This document shows positions 26,407-34,879 of a DNA stretch of 64,000 nt, in pieces. The notes below the pieces were generated by a model, which was not told where the DNA came from, searched no databases, and saw only the letters and a list, made by a program, of their open reading frames with translations. The DNA is taken from NCBI RefSeq assembly GCF_927798215.1, contig NZ_CAKMMW010000007.1, positions 186,001 through 250,000 on the forward strand. The letters run 5' to 3'. Origin of the DNA: Paenibacillus_E allorhizoplanae. Its GTDB lineage: Bacteria; Bacillota; Bacilli; Paenibacillales; NBRC-103111. The translations under genes were made by a program, and so were the position numbers. How positions within the stretch are numbered: position 1 is the stretch's first letter; every line of letters begins with the position of its first letter.

Positions 26407-26792
26407 GTCAAGATCAGAAGAAGTCGACCACGTCCAAGGACCAGAGCGAGCTCGATCCCTACGAGATCGAATTTTTGCCGCAATTTGAGCAGGGAAGAGG
26501 CCCGAGAGCGCCATTTGTGAATGAGTTTGGGGTAACCATCGGTGATCATGATTATGAATCCGATAACTCTCCCCTGGAGCAGTGGACGTCGGATACGAAC
26601 CCCGAAGTCATGGCAGGCGACCAGTGGGTGCATCCCTTTAAGGATGTTGGTTTCCAAAGTGCCGAGAATCGGGAGATTTTTGAAGAGGGCGTCGCGCCGC
26701 AAAGCGGGATATTTACCCATGCGGATAAGAATGTGGCCTCTGTGACGGCCGAAGCTACGACTAGCAAAAAGAATGATGAAGCGGAAGCCTAA
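26403..26792 (+). CDS. small acidic hydrophilic protein, DUF3905-like
   Basis: A 129-residue soluble acidic protein. The conserved-looking core is ELDPYEIEFLPQFEQGRGPR, PFVNEFGVTIGDHDYES and MAGDQWVHPFKDVGFQSAEN. I believe this matches DUF3905, reported in spore-formers, but that is from memory. No signal peptide or membrane segment. The start overlaps the stop of the Lgt-like gene, so both are made together. Function unknown. Confidence 0.6.
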   Translation: MSQDQKKSTTSKDQSELDPYEIEFLPQFEQGRGPRAPFVNEFGVTIGDHDYESDNSPLEQWTSDTNPEVMAGDQWVHPFKDVGFQSAENREIFEEGVAPQSGIFTHADKNVASVTAEATTSKKNDEAEA

Positions 26793-26837
26793 CAGCTTTC
26801 GCTTTATTTCTTTGCCGGGAGGCTGGGACATTGGACT

Positions 26838-26865
26838 TTGCTTTCATCGCTAACGGATGTATAAT
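26838..26865 (+). promoter_or_regulatory. candidate sigma-A promoter of the bacilliredoxin gene
   Basis: TTGCTT, a 16-bp spacer and TATAAT (26860-26865), about 50 bp before the start. Confidence 0.5.
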
Positions 26866-26922
26866 ATAAGTTATAGTCATTACGTTTTAAGAGTAACTAT
26901 TAAATCCTAAGGGGTGGCACAT

Positions 26923-27360
26923 ATGGCAATGTCTTTTGATTCATACATGAAAGATATGGTTAAACCGATGAGAGAAGATTTGACTCGTCTGGGAATTACG
27001 GAGCTTTTGACTCCTGAGCAAGTGGAAGAAGCAATTGAAAAATCCAAGGATGGTACGATGTTACTTGTCGTAAACTCCGTTTGTGGATGTGCAGCTGGTC
27101 AATGTCGTCCAGGTGTTGCGAAAGCTCTTCAAAACGAAACGGTACCAACTTACACATACACAGTGTTCGCGGGTCAAGAGAAGGATGCTACGGCAAAAGC
27201 GCGTGAGTACTTGGCACCATACCCGCCATCATCCCCCTCCATCGCGTTGTTCAAGAACGGTGAGCTAGCTCACTTCATTCAACGTCACCAAATCGAAGAT
27301 CGTTCCGCAGACATGATCGCTGGCGATTTGATTGGTGCTTTTGAACAATATTGCAAATAA
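26923..27360 (+). CDS. bacilliredoxin, BrxA/BrxB (YphP/YqiW) family
   Basis: A 145-residue thioredoxin-like protein that removes bacillithiol from S-bacillithiolated proteins. The family CGC active site is in VNSVCGCAAGQCRPG at about residue 54. Length equals that of the Bacillus YphP/YqiW proteins. ATG 26923 follows AAGGGGTGG. A GTG at 26914 is also in frame but lies inside that ribosome site. Monocistronic, with promoter and terminator. Which of BrxA or BrxB it corresponds to cannot be decided by eye. Confidence 0.92.
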   Translation: MAMSFDSYMKDMVKPMREDLTRLGITELLTPEQVEEAIEKSKDGTMLLVVNSVCGCAAGQCRPGVAKALQNETVPTYTYTVFAGQEKDATAKAREYLAPYPPSSPSIALFKNGELAHFIQRHQIEDRSADMIAGDLIGAFEQYCK

Positions 27361-27378
27361 TAATTGTTAGGCATATAG

Positions 27379-27417
27379 GCCCTACCTGCCAATGAGCAGG
27401 TGGGCTTTTTTCTTTTT
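27379..27417 (+). terminator. intrinsic terminator after bacilliredoxin
   Basis: GCCCTACCTGC (27379-27389) pairs with GCAGGTGGGC (27396-27405), followed by TTTTTTCTTTTT. Confidence 0.88.
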
Positions 27418-27442
27418 GCGGACTCACCTCAGGGAGGAGTAA

Positions 27443-27587
27443 GCATTGCGGGTGGAGTTAGTCGGAAAAACCGACTAACTCGGAGTGTTTAGGGGCATTG
27501 CAGGTGGAGTTAGTCGAAAAAACCGACTAACTTGGAGTGTTTAGGGGCTTTGCAGGTGGAGTTAGTCGGAAAAACCGACTAACTCGT
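27443..27587. repeat. 3 x 52-bp tandem repeat, each unit a hairpin
   Basis: Units begin at 27443, 27495 and 27547 (the third is cut at 27587). Each contains GAGTTAGTCGG-AAAAA-CCGACTAACTC or a close variant, an 11-bp stem with an A-rich loop. No ORF. Located between the bacilliredoxin and nadE genes. Confidence 0.93.
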
Positions 27588-27608
27588 ACGTCTTTCGGCC
27601 CCGCTGGT

Positions 27609-27637
27609 GTAGATCGTCGAAATTATCGACGATCTAC
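27609..27637. repeat. isolated 12-bp-stem hairpin
   Basis: GTAGATCGTCGA-AATTA-TCGACGATCTAC is a perfect hairpin of unrelated sequence immediately after the 52-bp array. There is no T-run, so it is not a terminator. From 27638 to 27772 nothing else is seen except the nadE ribosome site. Confidence 0.85.
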
Positions 27638-27772
27638 AGATACACCACGTAGCCCGAGTCCGCTGTTTTCGAAATTACTGTGGATTACACTTTGAAATTT
27701 GAGAGCCGAAAGTCTATACTAGATCTCAAAGAAGGCATCATTCCAAAATTTAGATAAAAGGTGGAGAGTTGC

Positions 27773-28582
27773 ATGAGTTTACAAGCTGAAATTATCGCAA
27801 AGCTCGGCGTTAAACCTGAAATTGATATTGATGAAGAGATTCGCAAACGTGTGGATTTCCTGAAAAATTACGTGCTTGGCGCGCACGCGAACGGTCTGCT
27901 GATCGCGATTAGCGGCGGTATCGACAGCGCGGTAGCAGCAGGACTGTGTAAGCAAGCTACAGACGAGCTAACAGCGGAAAAAGGCAAAGAATACAAAACC
28001 GTCGGCGTGTTCCAGCCTTATGGCCAACAAGTCGATATCGAAGATAGCTACGCGGTGGCGAAAGCCTTCGATTTGAAATACCAAATCGAGAACAACATCG
28101 AAGAGTCCGTCGACGAGATTGCCATCGAAGTCGAATACGGGCTCAAGCACATCGGCGTTCACCAGCATGTGAGCCGCGGCGGCAAAGGCAACATCAAGGC
28201 GCGGACGCGCATGGTGATGCAGTATGCCTTGGCTTTCGAGCTGGGCTTGATCGTCGTAGGCACGGATCATGCCTCTGAAGCGGTCACCGGCTTCTATACG
28301 AAGTACGGCGACGGCGCAGTTGACATTACACCGCTGAGCACGTTGAACAAGCGCCAAGTGCGCTCGCTCGCTGCGAAGATCGGTGTACCGCAAAGCGTGT
28401 TAGACAAAGCGCCTACAGCGGGTCTTTGGGATGGCCAAACCGACGAGGACGAGCTAGGCATCACCTACGGTGATAACAGCGACTATCTCGAAGGTAAGCA
28501 AATTGATCCAGCTATTCAAGAAAAGCTGGAGAAGCAATATGTGAAAACCGAGCACAAGCGTGTTCCGATTCCAGGTATTTAG
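27773..28582 (+). CDS. nadE: NH3-dependent NAD(+) synthetase
   Basis: A protein of about 269 residues that converts deamido-NAD and ammonia to NAD with ATP. The PP-loop SGGIDSAV is at about 47-54, and the C-terminal GLWDGQTDEDELGITY and KRVPIP are typical. No glutaminase domain, so it uses free ammonia. GTG 27761 is in frame, but ATG 27773 follows AAAGGTGGAG and matches the Bacillus NadE N-terminus. Single gene with its own terminator. Confidence 0.96.
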   Translation: MSLQAEIIAKLGVKPEIDIDEEIRKRVDFLKNYVLGAHANGLLIAISGGIDSAVAAGLCKQATDELTAEKGKEYKTVGVFQPYGQQVDIEDSYAVAKAFDLKYQIENNIEESVDEIAIEVEYGLKHIGVHQHVSRGGKGNIKARTRMVMQYALAFELGLIVVGTDHASEAVTGFYTKYGDGAVDITPLSTLNKRQVRSLAAKIGVPQSVLDKAPTAGLWDGQTDEDELGITYGDNSDYLEGKQIDPAIQEKLEKQYVKTEHKRVPIPGI

Positions 28583-28596
28583 GTTTTGGAGTAAAG

Positions 28597-28630
28597 AGAC
28601 TATCCATGTTAAATATGGATAGTCTTTTTC
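28597..28630 (+). terminator. intrinsic terminator after nadE
   Basis: AGACTATCCAT (28597-28607) pairs with ATGGATAGTCT (28615-28625), then TTTTTC. Confidence 0.9.
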
Positions 28631-28669
28631 ATTTTCTCTTTCTTTTTCATTTTCTTAAACTTACGCAGC

Positions 28670-28723
28670 TTGACAACGCTGGATTACAACTGTAATATTC
28701 AAATTGTATTACAGTTGTAATCC
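28670..28723 (+). promoter_or_regulatory. promoter with double BlaI/MecI-type operator
   Basis: TTGACA (28670-28675), a 17-bp spacer and TAATAT (28693-28698) form a near-consensus sigma-A promoter. Overlapping it, 17-bp inverted arms (28681-28697 and 28707-28723) each contain a 14-bp palindrome, ATTACA-AC-TGTAAT and ATTACA-GT-TGTAAT. Their centres are 25 bp apart. The TACA..TGTA core is that of BlaI/MecI operators, so autorepression by the next gene is strongly indicated. Confidence 0.85.
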
Positions 28724-28743
28724 AACCGAAAGGAGGAAACGAT

Positions 28744-29118
28744 GTGAAGACGGTCCCTCATATTACGGATGCCGAATGGGAAGTTATGAAGGTACTCTGG
28801 AACGAATCACCACGCACAGCCAATGAAGTTATTGATGCCATGCAGGAGCGGACAGAGTGGAAGCCCAAAACGATTCGAACGTTATTGAACAGGTTAGCGC
28901 AGAAACAGGCGATCTCGTTTACGCAAGAGAACAGGGTGTATGCTTATTTCCCTTTGGTCTCTGAGGGCGAGTGTGTGAAGTCGGAGACGCAATCTTTTCT
29001 GAAAAGAATTTATGGCGGGGCGTTTAAGCCGATGCTTGTTAATTTTTTGAAAGAGGAGCAATTGTCGGAGGAAGATATCAAAGAGTTAAGAGATATGCTG
29101 GACGGTAAAAACAAATGA
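28744..29118 (+). CDS. BlaI/MecI/CopY-family repressor
   Basis: A 124-residue winged-helix repressor beginning ITDAEWEVMKVLWNESPRTANEV, with recognition helix KPKTIRTLLNRLAQKQAI and wing RVYAYFPLV. The C-terminal dimerisation helices include FLKEEQLSEEDIKELRDML. GTG 28744 follows AAAGGAGG. BlaI proteins are released by proteolysis when a BlaR1-like M56 protease is activated; such a protease is encoded 60 bp downstream. Targets beyond its own operon are unknown; no beta-lactamase gene is in the window. Confidence 0.92.
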   Translation: MKTVPHITDAEWEVMKVLWNESPRTANEVIDAMQERTEWKPKTIRTLLNRLAQKQAISFTQENRVYAYFPLVSEGECVKSETQSFLKRIYGGAFKPMLVNFLKEEQLSEEDIKELRDMLDGKNK

Positions 29119-29179
29119 CAAGGAACCCGAGAATGGGCAGTGCTCCAGCAAGGTTCCACTTCTAGGGAAGAAGGGAGGG

Positions 29180-30628
29180 ATGAAGGTGAACCCAATGAGT
29201 GAACTTCTTACAGGTTTTTTTGATTGGATCCTATCGGTATCGATCATGGCAACCATTACAGTAGTGTTCATCATGCTGATTCAGCGCATCCTGCATAAAC
29301 GGATCAAACCTAGATGGCACTATCTCATGTGGTTATTGGTGATCGTAAGACTGCTCCTGCCTTGGCACTTGGAGAGCCATTTAAGCATTTATAATTGGTT
29401 ATCCTACCCTGAAACTATTCGCGAACTCGATCCAGCAGTAGCGATAGGAACGCATGAGGAATTGGCAATTGGTGACTCGTTGTCGAATATTTTGTATAAA
29501 TATGCGATGTACGTATGGGTGCTTGGAATCGTCCTATTTGCGATATATACCTTCGTGATCAACCGTAAATTTGCGCTGAAAATAACGAAAGAAACGAGAC
29601 CGATCACAGACAACGGCATCTTACAGTTATTCACTCAGAGCCATCAGCTAATGTCGATACATAAACCAGTCACATTAGTGGTATCAAACAAATTGTCCAC
29701 ACCCACGTTATTTGGATTCAGGAACCCCTGTTTAGTCATACCGCAGTCGGTCATTAACAGTTTAAACCATGAGCAATTACGGCATGTTTTTCTACATGAA
29801 TTGGCACATTGCAAACGAAATGATATTGGCGTCAATTGGCTGATGCAATTTTTGTTGATTATTCATTGGTTCAACCCTGTACTTTGGTACGCGCATCAAC
29901 GGATACGTGAAGACCAGGAGATCGCAAGCGATGCTTTAGCCCTTTCTTATATAGAACCAGCTCGGAGAGAAGAATACGGATATACACTCATTCAATTATT
30001 GGAAAGCTATGTGCGACCCGTCAGTGTGCCTGGCAATGTTCATTTATCCGGAAATAAGTCACAGTTAAAGAGGAGAATTATGATGATTAAACAGTTTCAA
30101 TTTAATTCGTACCGGTGGTCGTTCCTTGGTTTGGCTGCCATTCTCATCATTAGTGGGTGCTCGTTGACGAATGCGAGTGTGGATAAGAAATCAGCAACCG
30201 AATCGAATTCGCCGATTATTGATCAGAAGACAACAGATACAAGTGCGATAACAACGGGGACGGATAAGAATACCTCAGTTGAAACTTCAGGTGAAACCAA
30301 GACTACCGACGTAGTGACACCGACTACACCGACTACTCCGACAGTGGAGTCAAGTCCAGCACCTGCGGCATCCCAAGCAACGGAAGGGTCCAGATCAGCC
30401 CCAGCACCTGTACCAGCGCAAGTAACGGAGGGGTCTAGATCAGCACCTGCACCAGCCCAAGAAGTGAGGAAGCCAAGTTCAGTACCAGCAGCAGTTCCAG
30501 CAGTGGAGGGATCCAGATCAGGCCCAGCGGCAGTCCCAGAAGTGAGAAAGCCAAGATCAGCGCCAGCAGCAGCCCCAGCAGTGAGAGAGTTAACGCCGGT
30601 ACCGACAGCTGTGCCAGTAAGAAATTAA
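29180..30628 (+). CDS. BlaR1-like M56 metallopeptidase with Pro/Ala-rich tail
   Basis: A 482-residue membrane protease. Four membrane segments lie near 12-36, 43-62, 108-125 and 310-327. The zinc motif HELAH (about 211-215) and the downstream EDQEIASDALAL fit family M56. After the last membrane segment there is no penicillin-binding sensor domain. Instead, about 150 extracytoplasmic residues are low-complexity, with repeats of EGSRSAPAP and EVRKPRSAPA type. ATG 29180 lies directly on GGGAGGG, so GTG 29186 or ATG 29195 may be the true start. It presumably cleaves the neighbouring BlaI; the stimulus is unknown. Confidence 0.85.
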   Translation: MKVNPMSELLTGFFDWILSVSIMATITVVFIMLIQRILHKRIKPRWHYLMWLLVIVRLLLPWHLESHLSIYNWLSYPETIRELDPAVAIGTHEELAIGDSLSNILYKYAMYVWVLGIVLFAIYTFVINRKFALKITKETRPITDNGILQLFTQSHQLMSIHKPVTLVVSNKLSTPTLFGFRNPCLVIPQSVINSLNHEQLRHVFLHELAHCKRNDIGVNWLMQFLLIIHWFNPVLWYAHQRIREDQEIASDALALSYIEPARREEYGYTLIQLLESYVRPVSVPGNVHLSGNKSQLKRRIMMIKQFQFNSYRWSFLGLAAILIISGCSLTNASVDKKSATESNSPIIDQKTTDTSAITTGTDKNTSVETSGETKTTDVVTPTTPTTPTVESSPAPAASQATEGSRSAPAPVPAQVTEGSRSAPAPAQEVRKPSSVPAAVPAVEGSRSGPAAVPEVRKPRSAPAAAPAVRELTPVPTAVPVRN

Positions 30629-30643
30629 TGCCATAACACAAGT

Positions 30644-30680
30644 AGACCCTAGGCTAAATATGCCTTGGGTCTTTTTTAAA
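30644..30680 (+). terminator. intrinsic terminator of the blaI-blaR1-like operon
   Basis: AGACCCTAGGC (30644-30654) pairs with GCCTTGGGTCT (30662-30672, one mismatch), then TTTTT. Confidence 0.85.
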
Positions 30681-30686
30681 TAAACA

Positions 30687-30822
30687 AATAACTGTAAAAT
30701 ATACAGCTAAAATTGTCATATTATCTAAGATTTAGCGAATAACTGTAAAATATACAGCTAATATCAGGAAGAATGGCCGATTGGTGGACTTTGGTGGAAA
30801 TTAACTGCAGGAAATCCATCTA
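30687..30822. repeat. intergenic repeat cluster: 2 x 24 bp plus one TAGATGGA element
   Basis: AATAACTGTAAAATATACAGCTAA occurs exactly at 30687-30710 and 30738-30761 (51 bp apart) and contains the dyad CTGTA-AAATA-TACAG. Between 30789 and 30822, on the minus strand, lies TAGATGGATTTCCTGCAGTT followed by AATTTCC, a member of the family also seen at 40.0 and 56.6 kb. From 30823 to 31067 no gene or clear promoter is seen. Confidence 0.8.
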
Positions 30823-31067
30823 GTGCTCCCAAATGGGGAGAATCAGCAAAATTAGCTACATAAAATACATTAATTTGTTTAATGGGCGTAGAACAGGCTG
30901 GATGGTTGAAGCGGTTTTAGGAGTAGAAGGAGGATTAGGAGTAGAAGTCACCCAAAAAATAGTAACCATAGCTGAAATTTGAAGCCTTACATCGCCGGAA
31001 TAGAAGACCTATAATGAGTAAAGTGAAAGTGCTTACAAGGACGAAGACACAGGAGGTGCAGCCAGAA

Positions 31068-32036
31068 ATGAAGACGGAGACGGACATCGCCACTCCGAAT
31101 CACAAGTCAGTCCCATTCCGCAAATCTGCCTCAAGGCTGCTCCGCATCGCATACGCACAGCGATATTTGCAGGTGATGGCGCTGCTGGGTGTCGCGTGGA
31201 TGATCATTTTTCACTATGTCCCCATGTACGGGATCATCATTGCCTTCAAGGATTTCAATATTGTGAAACCCATATCCGCAGCACCCTGGGCGGGGCTTGA
31301 GCACTTCAAGGCTTTTCTGGAAGATGATAATTTGGCAAGTGTCATTAAAAATACTGTCGGGATGAGCGTACTCAAGCTCGTCATAGGCTTTCCGCTTCCC
31401 ATCGTGTTCGCTTTGTTTCTGAATGAACTTCGTTCTATTCGTTTCAAGAAGCTGGTTCAAACCATATCCTATTTACCCCACTTCTTATCTTGGGTTATTC
31501 TCGGGGGGATTCTCGCCACTTGGTTAGCCGACGTTGGCCTAGTTAATAAGCTCCTTCTGGCGCTAAACATTATACAAGAGCCTATTAGTTACTTGGCAGA
31601 GCCCTCGTATTTCTGGAGTATTATCGTCACCTCTGATATCTGGAAGGAGCTCGGCTGGTCGGCGATTATCTATCTAGCTGCGATGGCCGGCGTATCTCCG
31701 GATATGTATGAAGCGGCTACGATCGACGGGGCAGGACGCTTTCAGAAAATGTTCTATGTGACCCTTCCCTCGATTAAAGGAACGATCACGATTCTGTTTA
31801 TTCTGTCAGTGAGCGGTATTCTCAACTCCAACTTCGATCAAATTCTCGTACTCAAAAACCAACTGAACGCCAGCGCCAGCAACGTAATTGATGTGTATGT
31901 ATATGAAGTAGGCCTTCGTCAGAGCCGCTTTTCCTATGCTACTGCGGTCGGCTTAATTAAGTCTCTCATCTCACTCATTTTACTGCTTTCGGCGAATTTC
32001 ATTACCAAACGACTTAATAACACATCCTTATTTTAA
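31068..32036 (+). CDS. oligosaccharide ABC permease, LplB/YteP type
   Basis: A permease of about 322 residues. The frame opens at ATG 31014, but ATG 31068 (residue 19 of that frame) has AGGAGGTG nine bases upstream and is chosen. Six membrane segments; an N-terminal FHYVPMYGIIIAFKDFN is characteristic of the LplB group; the EAA loop is YEAATIDGAGRFQKMFYVTLP near residue 215. It partners with the LplC-like permease and the large lipoprotein that follow. Typical substrates in the family are complex plant oligosaccharides; the actual substrate is unknown. Confidence 0.92.
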   Translation: MKTETDIATPNHKSVPFRKSASRLLRIAYAQRYLQVMALLGVAWMIIFHYVPMYGIIIAFKDFNIVKPISAAPWAGLEHFKAFLEDDNLASVIKNTVGMSVLKLVIGFPLPIVFALFLNELRSIRFKKLVQTISYLPHFLSWVILGGILATWLADVGLVNKLLLALNIIQEPISYLAEPSYFWSIIVTSDIWKELGWSAIIYLAAMAGVSPDMYEAATIDGAGRFQKMFYVTLPSIKGTITILFILSVSGILNSNFDQILVLKNQLNASASNVIDVYVYEVGLRQSRFSYATAVGLIKSLISLILLLSANFITKRLNNTSLF

Positions 32037-32072
32037 AAACATAATGCTTCTAGGCAAGGAGGTGAGCCAACG

Positions 32073-32960
32073 ATGCTTTCCCTGAATCGCAGAACCTACA
32101 AAGAGGCTGCATTCGATTATTTCAACTTTATATTCATGCTAGTCATCTGCTTCGTTACCATTTACCCGATCTGGTATGTGCTCGTCAATTCCTTCAATGA
32201 AGGGAATGACGCCATGCGAGGGGGGATCTATTGGTGGCCACGGGTGTTCAGCATCGACAGCTATAGGGCTGTATTTGCGAACAATGGCATTATGCTTGCG
32301 ATGGGAGTAACTGTAGCGAAAACGCTGATAGGTACCGTGGTTCACGTGCTTTTTACAGCGATGGTTGCCTACGCATTTTCCCGCAAAGAGTTAATCGGCC
32401 GCAACGTCTACATGCTGATCGGTACGGTAACCTTATTTTTCAGCGGAGGCTTAATTCCGTATTACTTATTAATTCGAGATTTGGGGATGCTCGACAGCTT
32501 CCTGGTGTATGTCATTCCGGCGATGTTCAGCTTCTTTGATCTTATTATCTTCTTATCCTTTTTCCGAGAAATCCCGGACGCGTTGGAGGAGGCCGCCAAG
32601 ATTGATGGCGCAAATGATTTCAAAATCTTTTATCAAATCATCCTGCCGGTGTCTATGCCTGTCGTAGCTACGATTGCCCTCTTTCATGGCGTCTACCAAT
32701 GGAATGATTACTTCACCGGGATGATCTATATTAACAAAAGCGAGCTTCAACCCATTCAGACGTATCTCTATCGGGTAGTTGCGCAGTCCAGTTCCAATCA
32801 AATGATGGCAGCAACGACGGGAAGTGTGGCGAAGACGGTATCGTCTCAGTCCATTAAGTTAGCCACGATGGTTGTGACCACATTACCTATCGTGTTGGTC
32901 TATCCATTCTTACAGAAGTATTTTGTAAAAGGTTTTATGATTGGCTCCATTAAAGGCTAA
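32073..32960 (+). CDS. oligosaccharide ABC permease, YtcP/LplC type
   Basis: A 295-residue permease with six membrane segments, N-terminal FVTIYPIWYVLVNSFNEG, and EAA loop LEEAAKIDGANDFKIFYQIILP near residue 180. The C-terminus LQKYFVKGFMIGSIKG is diagnostic for this group. AGGAGGTGAG precedes ATG 32073. No ATPase gene accompanies it, as usual for these systems that share an MsmX-like ATPase. Confidence 0.93.
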   Translation: MLSLNRRTYKEAAFDYFNFIFMLVICFVTIYPIWYVLVNSFNEGNDAMRGGIYWWPRVFSIDSYRAVFANNGIMLAMGVTVAKTLIGTVVHVLFTAMVAYAFSRKELIGRNVYMLIGTVTLFFSGGLIPYYLLIRDLGMLDSFLVYVIPAMFSFFDLIIFLSFFREIPDALEEAAKIDGANDFKIFYQIILPVSMPVVATIALFHGVYQWNDYFTGMIYINKSELQPIQTYLYRVVAQSSSNQMMAATTGSVAKTVSSQSIKLATMVVTTLPIVLVYPFLQKYFVKGFMIGSIKG

Positions 32961-32993
32961 TCAGGTTTATCTTCACGTAACACAGGTGGCCAG

Positions 32994-33012
32994 CTCTGTT
33001 AATCGAACAGAG
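32994..33012 (+). other. small hairpin before the binding-protein gene
   Basis: CTCTGTT-AATCG-AACAGAG, not followed by a T-run. It could stabilise the 5' end of a processed binding-protein message. Confidence 0.5.
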
Positions 33013-33047
33013 ATTACACATAATGAATCCGAAAAGGGGAAACGCCA

Positions 33048-34751
33048 ATGAGGAAACCACGCAAAACGCTAACGACCTTACTTGCTTTATTTACAGCTTT
33101 TTCAATAACCGCATGTACAACTGATAAAGAGACCAGCACCAGCACTGCAAGCCCAGAGGCCACCAAAGCAGCAGAAACGGCTGCACCGCAATCCGCTGCG
33201 CCTGTAGCTAATGCAAATGATCCAGGTTGGAAATCCGATACGAAGCCGATTACGTTCGATTGGTATCTTAACTTTTCCTGGTTTCCTAATAAATGGGGCG
33301 TTGATGCCACTTCGCAGTACATAACCAAGAAAACCGGTGTGAATATCAACTTTATCGTGCCTGCTGGCAATGAGAACGAGAAGCTGAATACGATGATTGC
33401 ATCGGGTAAACTGCCTGATTTTATCACGCTAGGTTGGTACGAAGATGCTGTGAAGAAAATGATCGAAGGGAATATGGTGCTTCCGCTAAATGAGCTTGCC
33501 AAACAGTATGATCCATATTTCATTAAGGTTGCTGACCCGGCTAAAACATCGTGGTACACACAGAAAGATGGCAATTTCTATGGTTATCCGAACGCTTCTT
33601 CCTCCTCCGAGGACTATAAGAAATACGGGCAAAACTTCGTATCCAACCAAACGTTCCTTGTGCGCAAAGATATGTATGAGGCGATCGGTAAACCGGATAT
33701 GAGAACACAAGAAGGGTTTCTGAACGCACTCAAAGCGGCGAAAGAGAAGTTCCCTGATGTGAACGGTCAGCCACTGATTCCGCTAGGTTTGCATGAGTTC
33801 GGAGACTTAGGGAATAGTTCACTGCTCGATGCTGGTCAAAATGGTTCCATGCTGCAGAATTTCTTAGCGATTCCGTATGAAAAAGATAATAAGCTCTATG
33901 ATCGTTCCACAGATCCAGAGTTTGTGAGCTGGCTCAAAACGTTCCGTAAAGCCAATGAAATGGGCTTGCTGGCTAAAGATATTTTTATCGATAAGCGCCC
34001 TCAAATGGAGGAAAAGATTGCCCAAGGCCGTTATTTCGCCATGTTGTATCAACGTTCTGATTTAGCGAATCAAAATATTTCCCTGTACCAAAAAGATCCA
34101 AACAAAGTCTATATTGCCGTTGACGGTCCAGCTAATGCTGCAAAAAGCCCGCCAACCCTAGCAGGTCCTGGTATCTCCGGTTGGACAGTGACCTTGATTT
34201 CCAAAGACGTGAAGGACAAAGCAAGAGCAATTAAATTCTTGAGCTACCTCATTAGTGAGGAAGGAAATAAAGATCTGTACCTTGGTGAAAAAGGCGTCAG
34301 CTATGACACCATCAATGGCAAAGATCAATTTAAGCCAGAAGTGTTGGATCTGATGAATAAAGACCGAGCTGCTTTTGATAAAAAATACGGATCGTCCTAC
34401 ACTTTCTGGATGCTAATGGATACCAATATGAATCTGCAATGGGCGCCGCCTAGCGTAGAACCTATTAAACAACCTGAAGAGTGGACAAAAGGCAAGTCGA
34501 AGAGCTTCTCGCAGTACGACAACATTGTGCCAACAGGGACATCGGAAGAGGGAATTGCCAATACGAAAATCGCCCAGGCGTGGGGCAAAACGCTTCCGAA
34601 ATTGTTATTAGCCAAGACGGATGCTGAATTCTATCAATTGTTCGATAAATACCAAAAAGATCGAAAAGCAGCTGGATTGGATAAGGTGCAGGCCTACCAA
34701 CAGAAAGAATTTGAATCGAACACGAAGAAAATTGCCGCATCCGCGAAGTAA
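33048..34751 (+). CDS. LipO/YtcQ-type extracellular binding lipoprotein
   Basis: A 567-residue solute-binding lipoprotein. The signal peptide has lipobox ITAC (Cys at about residue 24), then a Ser/Thr/Ala/Glu linker and a long mature domain starting TKPITFDWYLNFSWFPNKWG, the aromatic-rich start typical of this large class. It supplies the LplB/YtcP-like pore encoded upstream. A terminator follows, and the kinase/regulator pair downstream probably governs its expression. Confidence 0.92.
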   Translation: MRKPRKTLTTLLALFTAFSITACTTDKETSTSTASPEATKAAETAAPQSAAPVANANDPGWKSDTKPITFDWYLNFSWFPNKWGVDATSQYITKKTGVNINFIVPAGNENEKLNTMIASGKLPDFITLGWYEDAVKKMIEGNMVLPLNELAKQYDPYFIKVADPAKTSWYTQKDGNFYGYPNASSSSEDYKKYGQNFVSNQTFLVRKDMYEAIGKPDMRTQEGFLNALKAAKEKFPDVNGQPLIPLGLHEFGDLGNSSLLDAGQNGSMLQNFLAIPYEKDNKLYDRSTDPEFVSWLKTFRKANEMGLLAKDIFIDKRPQMEEKIAQGRYFAMLYQRSDLANQNISLYQKDPNKVYIAVDGPANAAKSPPTLAGPGISGWTVTLISKDVKDKARAIKFLSYLISEEGNKDLYLGEKGVSYDTINGKDQFKPEVLDLMNKDRAAFDKKYGSSYTFWMLMDTNMNLQWAPPSVEPIKQPEEWTKGKSKSFSQYDNIVPTGTSEEGIANTKIAQAWGKTLPKLLLAKTDAEFYQLFDKYQKDRKAAGLDKVQAYQQKEFESNTKKIAASAK

Positions 34752-34770
34752 ATCTATAAGTTGACCTGAG

Positions 34771-34802
34771 AACCCGAATTTATCGGGTTTTCGGGTTTTT
34801 CG
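34771..34802 (+). terminator. intrinsic terminator after the LipO-like gene
   Basis: AACCCGA (34771-34777), loop ATTTA, TCGGGTT (34783-34789), then TTCGGGTTTTT. Confidence 0.75.
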
Positions 34803-34879
34803 CCGCAAATAGTTCCCGCATCCGATGCGTTTTAGTTTAAAATAAGAGAACTACCGAAAGAAAGACGGGATATGAGACC

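Noticed and set aside
27443..27587. Possible CRISPR or attenuator array
   Set aside because: The whole 52-bp unit is repeated, including between hairpins, so there are no spacers; there is no T-run for termination.
29180..30628. Beta-lactam resistance locus
   Set aside because: BlaI and an M56 protease are present, but there is no penicillin-binding sensor domain and no beta-lactamase or PBP gene nearby.
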